Source: Tyto alba (taxonomy: Eukaryota > Chordata > Aves > Strigiformes > Tytonidae). Taken from it: a stretch of 64,000 nucleotides of DNA. A model generated the notes under the pieces. The model saw only the letters and a program-made list of their open reading frames with translations, did not search any database and was not told where the DNA came from. Every line of letters starts with the position of its first letter. Position 1 is the first letter of the stretch. Positions 48,756-60,100 of this stretch are shown here, one piece after another. The stretch is from positions 3,351,730 through 3,415,729 of the forward strand of contig NW_024881324.1 of the NCBI RefSeq assembly GCF_018691265.1. Reading direction: 5' to 3'. A program made the translations under genes and the position numbers.

Positions 48756-49167
48756 CTCCTGGGTTTGGCTGGGACAGAGTTAATTTTCACAAGAAGGTGG
48801 GAGGGGACACACCAGGACAGCTGACCCAAACTAGCCAAGGGGATATTAGCTACCATATGATGTCATGCTCAGTGTATAACTGGGGGGAGCTGACAGCTGG
48901 AGGAGGGCTCATGGCTCAGGAATGGGCTGGTCTTCAGGTTCTGGGTGGTGAACGACTGCATTGTACATCACTTACTTTGTATACTCCTTTGTCAGTGTTA
49001 TTGTTATTAATCTTATTTCTGTCCTCGTGTTGTCCTATTACACTGTCCTTATCTCAATCCATGGGTTCTAACCTTTTTCATCCAATTGTCTTCTACAACC
49101 CACCAGGGTGGAAGGAGTGATCAAGCAGCCACATGGTCCTTAGTTGCTGGCTGGGCCTAAAGCACAA
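48756..49167 (+). mobile_element. Short avian ERVL-type solo LTR
   Basis: The 5' end reads cTCCTGGgtttggctggga then cagagttaattttc, which is the well-known start of avian ERVL LTRs (canonical TGTCCTGG...). The middle keeps 'gctcatggctcaggaatgggctggt' type text in diverged form. The 3' part reads 'cactgtccttatctcaatcc', 'atgggttctaacctttttc', then 'catggtccttagttgctggc' and 'tgggcctaaagcacaa' (canonical ...TTAAACCACGACA). GTTTT at 48751-48755 and again at 49168-49172 is a plausible 5-bp target-site duplication, the size expected for ERVL. The polyadenylation signal is mutated. No internal retroviral genes are next to it, so it is a solo LTR, older than the one at 36 kb judging by damage at both ends. 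Confidence 0.85.
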
Positions 49168-52100
49168 GTTTTAACACCTATAAATTACCCTTTTGCTCAA
49201 GACATTTCCCATTTTTACCTGAAGTTTTGTCAGTCTTTAGGAGTGGAAAACTATATATAGTTTATAATAATCACACACAGGCAAACTCCAGTTAGCATGC
49301 AACATCTAATTAGCAAATATTTGAATTTCCAACCTCCTTGTTGACTGATAGCCAGAAAACCCTCCAGTACTCTCCAGAACCAAACTTGCCCAGACAGTGT
49401 AATAGGCTCTGCAGTGAGACCAAATGATCAGGGAACATGGAGTGATGGAAACCAAATGTAGGGTCTAGCTACCACATATGGGATCAATATGGGGTTGGCT
49501 GCTCCCTCTTTCACATGCATTGATTTTTATACACACGTTAAAATGAAGCATTTTCACAGTGGCTCAAAATCTTTCCGCTTAACTTCAGGGACTTAACAGG
49601 AGCACTTACACAAAGTGTATGATTTACTGATTCAAGTGTTTAGTTTGGGACTTAGGGAGCACACTTTTTTTGCAGAAAACTTGAGTAAATGGCTTGGTTT
49701 CAGTTTGCTGCAGTTTTCTGTGCATGATACGGGATACTCTGCCATTGTGGTATGCTGAAGACTCAGAGAAAGTGTCAGATCTCAGACTAATAATGAGTCC
49801 AGACACAAATATATGTAACAGATAAAGACTGAGAAACTTTCAGCCTGTAATTATGCCATGAACACTACTTCCTAGCCTGATTATCTGGGTAATTTGTATT
49901 TACATACACCAGGCCTTAGAATAATCTGAGCACTCATCTACTTTCTTTCATCTCTTGTTTTCTGTATAAATGCATTCTTCCTTCCCCTCCTTGGTGTCAT
50001 CAGTGTGGGCACTCAGCATGCCTGCAGTCAACCCCAGCTGATGAAGGAGTGCTAACCAAAAATAACTGAAGAAAGAAGCAATGTCTGTAGGACAGCAATA
50101 CGTGTATAAGAATATTGGTATGCTAAAAGGGGAATGTTTCTCCCTCAGCCTCACAGTACTTTAATTTCCAACTTTAACTTCAAACTTCTCTCTACTATAC
50201 CCTACATATCTTAAATATTAATGGGACAGCACCAACATACTGCTTGCCTGGTCAGAGGAAACAGCGTCACTTAGATGTCATCCTTCAGACACTATTTTGT
50301 GTCTTTGACCTACATCCAACTACCAGTTCTTCATGAAGCTTACTCTTAGAGCTGCTACCTGTCTGTCAAATTGTCTGAAAATGGCCTATGGCTTCAAATG
50401 TTTTCAGTGAGGCTGACAGGTAGTCAGAAGACTTGAAAAACTGTTTTAATACAACACCAGGATGACAGCAATATTTATGCATTTCAGATATAAATCAGTC
50501 CAGCACTGTATTGTATTGTAATCAATTTTTTACAACTTATAGAGACATAAATGCCACATCTAATCACTAAAGAACAGCAACCCTTCAAATAAAATTGAGA
50601 TGTTTTTTGAAAGAACCATTTGAACACTGGAAAGGCACTACTTTTTCAATCAAAAAACATTCACTCAGAAGTCAAAGACCTTGCTATTATCAACAACAAA
50701 AACTGAACAAAGCCTCACAATTAACTCTAAGGAAAATATTAGTATTGATGAAAAGTCTCTTTTGTGCATGAACATCTATCTTTCATACGACCTCAGATAT
50801 CTTTTGTGCCTTGTTTTTTATCCTACATTATGGTCACTACCTTACAACACCCTCAGAAGCCACTAAACAACATCATGAGAAATTCTCAAGGTCTAGTATA
50901 GAAATAACAGTAACAAATTAATTTTTGAAATTACTCTTGCTAGTATTTCTGTATGAATCACCTACACATATCCTGCATATGTAAAGGTACATTTTGGTAG
51001 CACAATAGATACATGTGTGTATTTTGAGCAACTGGATCCAGTGGTAACTTTAAAGCTTCACCCTTGGAGTAGTACCTAAAATGTGACTGGGAAATATGCC
51101 CAGATTCAACAACAAGAGAAAAAAACTGGGAAAAAAAAAATAATGAAAACTAACTTGCAAGAACTTTCAGCTGTCTATTCAGTTTTGATAAAGATGTTTC
51201 TCTAAATGCTCTAAAATGCTAAAATTTTTAGGCTGGTCTAGAAATCTCAAGAGATAAAACTTGTGAGATTTCCATCAGTAACTATGTTATATTGCACTGA
51301 AACTGAGGAGATAAAAACAAGATGTGGTTGAAGATCAAGGAAAGCACAGAACTTCAACTATTAAGTTTGAGTTTGTTTGTAAAAATGGGGAAACTCTGAG
51401 GAATACAGGAGAGCCCCACACTACAGTGAAACCCTGATGTTTTATGACTCTTACTGTCACTGCTGTTATGTGAAGCATGATGTAGTATTTGAGATTGAGC
51501 CAAACTTTTGTTAACAAATCATGTGAAACTTGCCTGCTTTTAGGTTTCTTAACAAATTTAACCATGCTTGTTAAAAAGGTTGTTAGGGTTCACAAATGTT
51601 TTGAATTACCTTGGGCCCACTTTGCCAAATATCGCATGAAATTCATTATTTTTAAAGATTTGGTCGCAAAGGAAACACTGCTTTATCTTTCTAGACTAAC
51701 TGTGCTCTGACGTTATTCACTGGTGCATGAATCTCTAGGTGGGGACTGATACGAATTCAAACCACAGATATTGTTCGACAACATCTGTGGAGTAAAAGAG
51801 ATAGCTTTGATACTAGTCTTTCTGTTTTTCTGTTTCTATGCTGTATGTAACACATTTGGGTCTCTGCGTGATGTGTGTAGGCCCACCTGTGAAGAACTGG
51901 ACAGGAAAATTATCTACTTGCCTGCTTTTAGGATTCAGGAATCAGAGAGGTGGGGTAATGCAAATAGAAGCTTAAGGCAAATGTTTCCTATTTGTTAGTT
52001 AATCCCATTGGATTTATATACTAAAAAAGAAAATGAAAGGAGCAAAAAACCTTTCAAAGAAGATAAGTAGGCTGAGCAGTCTGCAACTTGAATTTGAAAA

Positions 52101-53689
52101 TATTTGTCCAGAATCATAATTCATTCCAAAGATAAAAAACTTGTTTTCAGAGCTTTGCTGAGTTTCTCAAGAAACACTTAGTATGTTATCCCAGTGATAT
52201 GAGGGATTGTTAACGTCAGGATGGTTGCCTTGAAGATAATAAGACTGGATGTTAATTCTACATCTTATTTTCTTTCCATCTTCTATCCTTTGTCTAAGTT
52301 CAGAAGCTCTCCCAGCTTCTTGCACAAAACAATTAACAGTTGTTGCCAATCTCAGCTCTTTAATTTCCTCATCTCTTGTCAAAAGAGAAAGTAGTAAGAT
52401 GAGTGCAACAACTTTTAGCTGAATTTTTGGAAGCATTCTTGCAGGGATAGTTGTCCTTAACTATGCTATACTACCTTCCCTTTTCCTCCTTTTAATCCAC
52501 AATCTACAGTAACTTGTGACTTTCCTTAGTATCTTGCTGAAGTAATTTCCATCTTTCTCTGCCTACTGTAACAAAAACATTTAAACTTATGCTTTTCAAT
52601 TTTTCTTCCTTACCCCTGTATTTTTATTTATTTTTATATGCATTTCTTTCACTAAGTGTACAAAAGTCTTCTGCTAGTTCTCAAAAAAGCTTCATTTTCA
52701 CCTCCTTCCATTGGTGGTACCTGTTTCTCAAAGTTTGTACCAGGAAGATGTGATAGAATAAGGCTTTTCATAATATGGAACTTCATATACTTCAGGGAAT
52801 GTTTCTTTCGCTTTCTTCAAGGAATTTTTCATTTGCTCTAAGTTTTGAAAAGGAAGTTTTGACTGCCAGTCATTTCCAGTCTTTCACATTTTATTAAACC
52901 CCTTCACCGGTATACTCTGTTTAAAAGCTGAACTGATCTACTTATCCTAGAGTTAGACTGATAATCACAGATGCTAATAGGATTGAGCCAAATACTAATT
53001 CATTCTTTATTCATGACAGTCATTATTGCTTATTAATTGTTACTATTTTTCTTGCAGTATGCTTCACATTGTTTTCTTTTTGCAGTCTAAATCTATCTTT
53101 TTTATCCAAAGCTGCATTTATACAGGCTTGGCACTAATGGATACCATAGTCTCATGAAAACTACAGGGAATTGTTTTTGCTTATATCAGGAAGAAATTAA
53201 CTTTGCTGATGGGAGAAATAATGCCATGCTGTTTGTGATATGAAGAATGGTATAATAAATTAGGATGAACTCTAAGCATTTTTAGAATCCACCTAATAGA
53301 GGAAAAAAAATGACAACATTGTGAGCTGAGGAAAAATACAACTGTCATTTTACCTTGTAGAAGAACTGGAAGCAAAGTGACACTGTGTACAGGAAAAAAG
53401 CCCCAATGACTGTGCATGATCAGAACAAGCTCTTAAAGAAGTAGATTTCTTAGATGGCATTGCATGACATTTTAATTATTTGTACTGATTTAGAATCTGT
53501 GCTTGATTATTCAGTATGGAGGAGGGAAAAAATTAAGCTTTTCTGGACAGTGGAAAAGCTTGTGTAATTTTGGTGCTGCCAATAGGACAGGAGATGCTGA
53601 TGATACTGCCACTATGAAGTAGAGGTACTTGCAAGGTACCGAAGGGACTTAACTAAGCCACAGTTGCCAAGAGCTGTGTCCAGAGGACC
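49168..53689. other. Non-coding, AT-rich unique sequence
   Basis: No transposon or RNA gene was recognised. A 10-base A run occurs near 51131. The 52167-52436 reverse-strand open frame (89 codons) begins with a hydrophobic signal-like stretch but matches nothing I know; see findings. Otherwise open frames are short and random. Confidence 0.5.
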
Positions 53690-54140
53690 TGTTCGGTGAC
53701 TGTGCTTTCTGGCCCTTCGGCTCTGGGAAGTCCTCCTAGCTCCAGTGAAGCACCAGATTTGGGCTAACAAGCCCTTGATGGAGAGAACAGCATGGTGCAG
53801 AGACGCCGAGCAGCTGCGCTCATGCACCGCCCGGCTGCCGACGCACTGAACACCGTTACACCCAAACCGCCCGCCTGAGGAGCTGCTGCCAGCGCCGGGC
53901 AGAAGGGAGGGAAAACATCTCCCTCTTTTGTGCTTCCCGAGTCCCTGCGCTCCTTGCTCCGAAGGCCGGACCCAGCAGGCTGTGGGTGCCCAGCGTGGGC
54001 TCTGCTCCATGCACGACACCCAGCCCAGCACCCGGACGGAGGCTCGGCCTGCAGGCCCGCGCCGGCGCCCACACCGCGTTGACCGTGACTTCCACCGGCT
54101 CCAGGCCCACGGCACATGTCACCCCCGGGCCCACACTGTG
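53690..54140. promoter_or_regulatory. Isolated CpG island
   Basis: About 450 bp is strikingly GC-rich and CpG-rich against AT-rich surroundings. By hand I count about 33 CpG dinucleotides, with clusters such as 'cccgcgccggcgccc' near 54060. In vertebrates unmethylated CpG islands usually mark promoters or distal regulatory elements. Several overlapping open frames exist (up to 167 codons on the reverse strand) because stop codons are rare in GC-rich DNA; none shows a known domain. A weak splice-donor-like GTAAGC follows at 54175 on +. It could be a promoter with a first exon, an orphan island/enhancer, or a GC-rich repeat unknown to me. Confidence 0.75.
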
Positions 54141-57100
54141 GTGGACATTTCAGGTTGTTAAGGATCTTTCACCTGTAAGCGGGTCTTTTCCATTGCATGT
54201 GCACTGCATGTGTTTCAGCTGAAGTCTTCCAAGGCAGCTCTCTGCCCCAAATTACCTTCTTGCAGCAGTGGGGAAGTAGGAATTAAGCTCAGTTGCCCAT
54301 CTGTTTCTGACTTTGAGATTGGCCTAAAACAAGCCTTGTTTTGACACATGGAAAAGGATAATAATTCTGAGAATTTCTAGTGCCTAGGTGATTTGGAGTA
54401 GGAACTTGAACTTTGGCAGTAATCTCATATCATCCTGGTGTAGCTGTCAAAAATCTGTCCGGCTCGGCTAACGTATCTGAGACATACCAGTCTGCAAGTA
54501 CAGAGTTATGCCTGCATGCAATGCAAGTGTTCCAGCCTCCCCCAGTGCTTCTGCAGCAATCATATCGCATATCTGCTCTTCAATACAACAGCTTAATCTG
54601 CAGCCAGCCTGTGAGTCAGGGTTTGGGTAGTATTTTCCTTGCAAATCATTTTTCCAGTTGTTGGGGACCTCCTGACATGATGGAACTGTCTCTCCATGCT
54701 GTCAAGGTTACTCATGGACAGAGGTGAGCACTCTCAGAGGATGTTAGCGGACCTCAGGCAGACACGGGAGAGTTTAAAAGTAAAAAAAAATAAGAATACA
54801 GAAGAGGAACAACAGAGATGAAAGAGTTGGGGATAGAGAAGTTAAGAAGATCAGAAGGTAGAGTCCCTGCTGTTACGAGCAAGAGACAGATTCTGACTGG
54901 AAAGTAAGGAGTAATTAGAGGAAGAGATGAATCTGGGAGACGGTGGAGGTATTTGAAATCATCAGTGTGGGTATGTGAAAATGAAGCCAAGAACTGCATA
55001 TCTTGGTAATTTCTTTGTTGTTTTTGCTGTGAGACCTCCTGGCAAATCAAATGTTTTGTCCAGTGTCAGGTGTTATTCACCACATTTTACACATAGATTG
55101 CAGGGAGAAAGCTGAAATGTTAAGACAGATCAGGCTACTCTGAATGCCACAGCATACTCTTATTTTTAGAGGAGAGCTTGTATGGAACTGGCAGGTGTGA
55201 GGGCCCAGAGAAATTCTGAAAGCCAGAAGTGTCAAATGGAGACCCAGGAGGGTAAAGAGCTGTCACCCAGTGAGTGACCCACTTTGGAACAGCGTAGTGA
55301 AAGTGGCTAGCTCAATGTTTGCTGGAAATTTGGGAGTGAATTTCTGAACTGCTTTATGACACTTTATGACACTATTCTTTGTCCTATCACCCATCTCTCT
55401 GGTTTTAATGACCACATCAAGCACGTCACCAGTTAGCAGGAAAAAGTTCATCTACTCCATAGACCAGACTTACTCATACGGTAAGAGACTGTCTTATAGG
55501 AGGCTCTAAATCTGTCAGTTTTTCACTTGAATTTCACAATATCTTTTAAGGTAGTTGTCACTGGATGTAATATTAAATATTTATGTATTTGCAGTAATGC
55601 ATCTTTGTGTATTTACCCACAGCAGTATGAACAAGGTATGACTCTTCTGCAGGCGTACATACCATATCCTCCTTGCCATTTTATAGTTTGGGTTCCAAAT
55701 GTCTATGTGAGAAATTTTTCTCATAGATTTTAACATTTAGTGTTATTGTTTCATTTGTGTGTCATTAAATAGGAGGATGCATGTATAACTCTGCTTTTAT
55801 ATTTCTATAATTAATGGTGTTTGAGAGGAAAGTAGATATTTTACAAGCACGGAACTGTTTCAGAGAGAATATATTCTGTTGTGTGGTAACAAACCAGTAT
55901 TCATTACACAATGTGTGGATGAAACCATGTAGAGTAAAGTGATTTTGGGTAATTGAAATAGCTTCCCCTCATAGATAAGACTGAATTTCATAGCAATGAC
56001 AGTATTGGGTCTGGAGGAAAAAAGTGTATTATGTTGGGACTATAGATAAATACATAGAGATATTTTATATACATACAAACACACATGCACAAATGTAGAT
56101 ATTTATAGATTCTCACTCTCAATTTTCAAAATCTCCTATGTAAATCTCTGACAGGTTTGAAGTATAGCAGCTTCTTCTTGGTTATGCAATATCATAAAAG
56201 AAAGTGTTGAAGATGTCATTTCAATGATATATTTATTTTCTTCAACTCAGAGACAGTTACAAAGTTTAAAAAAGCAATACTTGTATGTGCTCAGTAGTCC
56301 TCTCCTCTGGAAGCCCTTAATAATTTGCATAATTTTAGAGAGAAGAAGCTATCTTGAAGGATGAGAAAGTTAATATCTGTAAAATAATGGATCTTGATTA
56401 GGATCATCATTTGACAGGATGTGGAAACTCCTGATTTTTGAATAAATGGTATCATAAAAATATCTTGTATTTAAGTTTCATTGAATCTTGTTAACATTTC
56501 TTTAGATCATTGAGGAATATAAATTATCTAACAGTGGTTTGAGATATTTTAACAAATCTCTATCTGCCTACTAAACTCTTAAGTGGGCCATAATCTATTC
56601 ACTAGTGAATATATTCTTTTAAAAATAGCTTATTTAGGAAAGGAATTATGCAATGTGTTTAACATTTAATCTACTTTTATGAAATTGTACTTGATTTTTG
56701 AAAGGATGATGTAAAAAAAAAATGTCTGATCATTAATAAATGAAGGAGTCATAGGATCTTCCCCTTTCAGTCATAGGCTGGGCTTTTCTCCATTTTTCCA
56801 CATAACTCTAACAAACACAAAACATATTCAGGGATCTTGTAGTGGAAAATATTTCAATTTCCTAACTTAAAAAGCATTTTAGGACAATCGAGACTTTTAA
56901 CTCTTTAAACAAAACTTTTAGTCTGAAGTACCCTTCTCTCTGTCCTGCATACCGCAATCCTCCAACCAGAAAAAAACTAATAACACATAATAGAAAATAA
57001 TGGTATGGTCCTGAAGAGGTATTATATGTGAACAGATTTATTATCATGTTTTTCATTCTGAAAATAGAGTGTTTAAAAACCTTTACGATAATTAAATTCA

Positions 57101-60100
57101 ATTTGGGACAGTAGCATAAAAATATTGTGAAACAGATTGAGATTACTCTGTTTATGAAGAATACAACAGGCTGTAAATATTTCAAAAAATCTCTTGAAAT
57201 AGAGTTCCCTTTTCCTAAGTATACTTCTGGTGTTACCTTATAAGGATGTTCCCCTCTCCTCTCTCCCCTCTTCTATTTGCTCCCATTTAACTACTGAAAT
57301 GCTAGCTTTAAAAGTAGTATTTTGTTTCTGGAAGCAAGTGTGGATCTGCCACTTTACTTAGATCAGAGTTGGAGGGTGCTGGTATTTGAAGGAAAGCAAT
57401 TAATGGAGACACTATTGAATATCAAATGAGGTTTCTCTCAGTTTCAGAGCTGTCATGTTCTGATCTTCAGAAGAGCTGTCTCTTTATCCTCTCTTTCCTT
57501 TCTAAAGGATGACAATATCTGTTCTGTGTTTTGAAAGGACTGTATACTTCCTTAGGGTGACAGTATGCATTACGTGTTCTTCCCCTTTTTCCTTTGGGAA
57601 GGACTTATCAGTCTTGTGGAGTGGGCTAAGGTCAGAGGTTTGAATCCCAAAGTTCTCAGGTTGGATTTGGAAAGCTGTGACCTACACTTCAATGTCTTCA
57701 TCTGCCCTCAGTCCCGTGTTAGAGGCCGAGACAGATTTGGGGGTTACTTGGTCTCTGTACCCAGTGAATCCTTGCCTTTGGGATGAGGTTACCAATGAAA
57801 CAGTGGGTTAACACCTACAGATCAAGACGAGACATATTTACTTAGCTGCTGCCTGTGAGTGTTGGCTTTCACACAGTAGGTAGAAGTTGCTGAGACAAAC
57901 CTGCTGAGTGCAGGTTATGGTAACAGTCATCAAATGGAGCAGTCGCCTGTTTGTAGAGGAAAATGCAAAAGCATATATTCATATAATTCAAATATACATT
58001 TACAAAATATGTGAATACTGTATCAAATACATGCAGTGATTGTGTGATGGTAAAACAGGTCTGGTCCAAAAAGGTTAAACTCTGAAGAGTCTCATGTCTG
58101 AGAACACCAGGTTACCCCTAGGTCAGACCAAGATGAAGCAAGAATGGAAATGAAACTAAGAACGTGCCATCGGATTTAAAGCCTGTGTTTTTCCGGATTA
58201 CATTTGAGTGAGCGTTACTGATTTTAAAACATTTATAAAATACTCCCTCAGAAAAACCAAAATACAGTGCTCCTACCACGATACAATTGAACTATAAATT
58301 CTAACAATATTTTACAAATACAGTGTCTGAATAGCTGTTTGAAACAATACAACTGAGACGGCTATCAGGAACAGCTGCTGACCTGGCATATATTGCAAGA
58401 TGAATAAACAGTTCTCATCATTCTCCTAAGGCTCTGAATGACCTTCCTGGGCAGAGAGACAAAACTGGGTACAGAGTACGAATCTTAACAGATTGTTGTC
58501 AGGCTGATTACCTTTAAATAGACTCACAATGCTGATTTACCTCCTCAAAAATACAGAATAAAAGAATGTCAATGTGAACAAAAATAGTTATACACGAAGG
58601 AATCAAAAGAGAAGATAGGGTGAATAAATAAATGAAGATGCAGAATAGGAGAATCACATTTCATCAAGCAAGTACTAAATCAGAATGGAATCCAGTTCAT
58701 CATATCTATAAGAGGTATTGTGTCATGATGGTAGTGACTTGGGTTATACTGTGAAAGCATATTCATAGAGACAAATTCTGCTCTTTGCTGGAAGTTTATT
58801 CTTTCAGTTCAGCATAATTAACATTTGGCCCATAATAAAAAACCTCTAGACTTCTTTGACAACTTGCAGGACTCATCAAGGCTTTTAATCAATGAAAAGA
58901 GAAATGTATTTTTATGTCTTGTTTTTGGATGTGGCTATGAATTAAAGTCACACTAAAATATATTTCCGTTTCCTTTTATTTTAAAAAATATTTATGCCAA
59001 AAGTCTTTGTTTTGTCTCGTGAGATTGGTTTATATATTTATTCTTATGACTAGCTTACCAAAAAATGTCGATGGCAGAGTACATGGAAACTGTACTAGAA
59101 GCGTTACTAATAATGGATTTCTTCAAAGTTTTTCTCCTCCCCAGTCCCAAAACCTTTAATACTTGAGAGTGAAGAGCACACTTGGATTGCTAGTAAAAGC
59201 CCAAGACTTTAGGATGAATTATCTGTATCTCTTTGGCAAGCAGAGATGGATGGAAACTACTAGGCTCTCTCACAGTTTTTATTCTTTGACTTTTTTCAGT
59301 GAGATTAACAGCACCCAGAGAAAACCCATACTTCTTCCTAACTCTCACCACTTGTGCCTGCAGCACTGCTTCTAAGAAGGCTTAATGGTTGGATGAGGTT
59401 ATTTTCTGGAAGAATGATGAGCTGAAACTGTTCTTGAGCAAGACAACTTTGTACCCAGAAAGCAGGCTAGGAAGCTCAGTTAATCCCTTTTGGCTGAAAG
59501 GGCACCTTACAGTCATTTATTTCAATAGTTTAGGAGCACCCAGGAATTCCTTGCTTCTTGCACATCCATTTGCCCAAAGAGTAACTCCTGTTGTCTGTGG
59601 TAGATACCGAGACACCATCACCGCCAGGTGAATGACAATCCTGGTTCCACATCAATTTACATTTACCGCAGAGCTTTTAAAATCACCCTCCGGTACAAAA
59701 CAAGGCCACCTCCTCCTCAGCCTAGTGAGTGACTGCAGCTACTGCCTCTCCCCTGCAATTGCTTTGCAGCTGCACTAAATGGAGCTGAAGGCCTTGGGAA
59801 GGACCGAAATAGCAGCTAGCTTAGGGATTTTTCCAGAAGCAAGAGGTTTGTAATGTTTGTGGCATATTATGAGGCCTCTGTCTCTCCTGCCATTGTCTGG
59901 TATTTTGTTCCTGTTCCCTGCTGGAGGTTTTCCACTCTCCTTGCTTACAGTAGAGAGCTGCAATCTGTATACTCTGAGGATGGATGATCTGAAGGGGCAG
60001 AAACTTCTGGCAGGAAGGTGAGAGCAAGCGGCTGTTGGAAGAGGCAGAATTGGATCTACTGCTGATAGAAAATAAATTTTCTCTGTTTGTAGCATATCTG

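Noticed and set aside
53612..54115. 167-codon reverse-strand frame over the CpG island
   Set aside because: Open frames are expected from GC richness. Three overlapping frames are open at once, composition is Arg/Gly/Ser-rich, and no domain or splice structure is evident.
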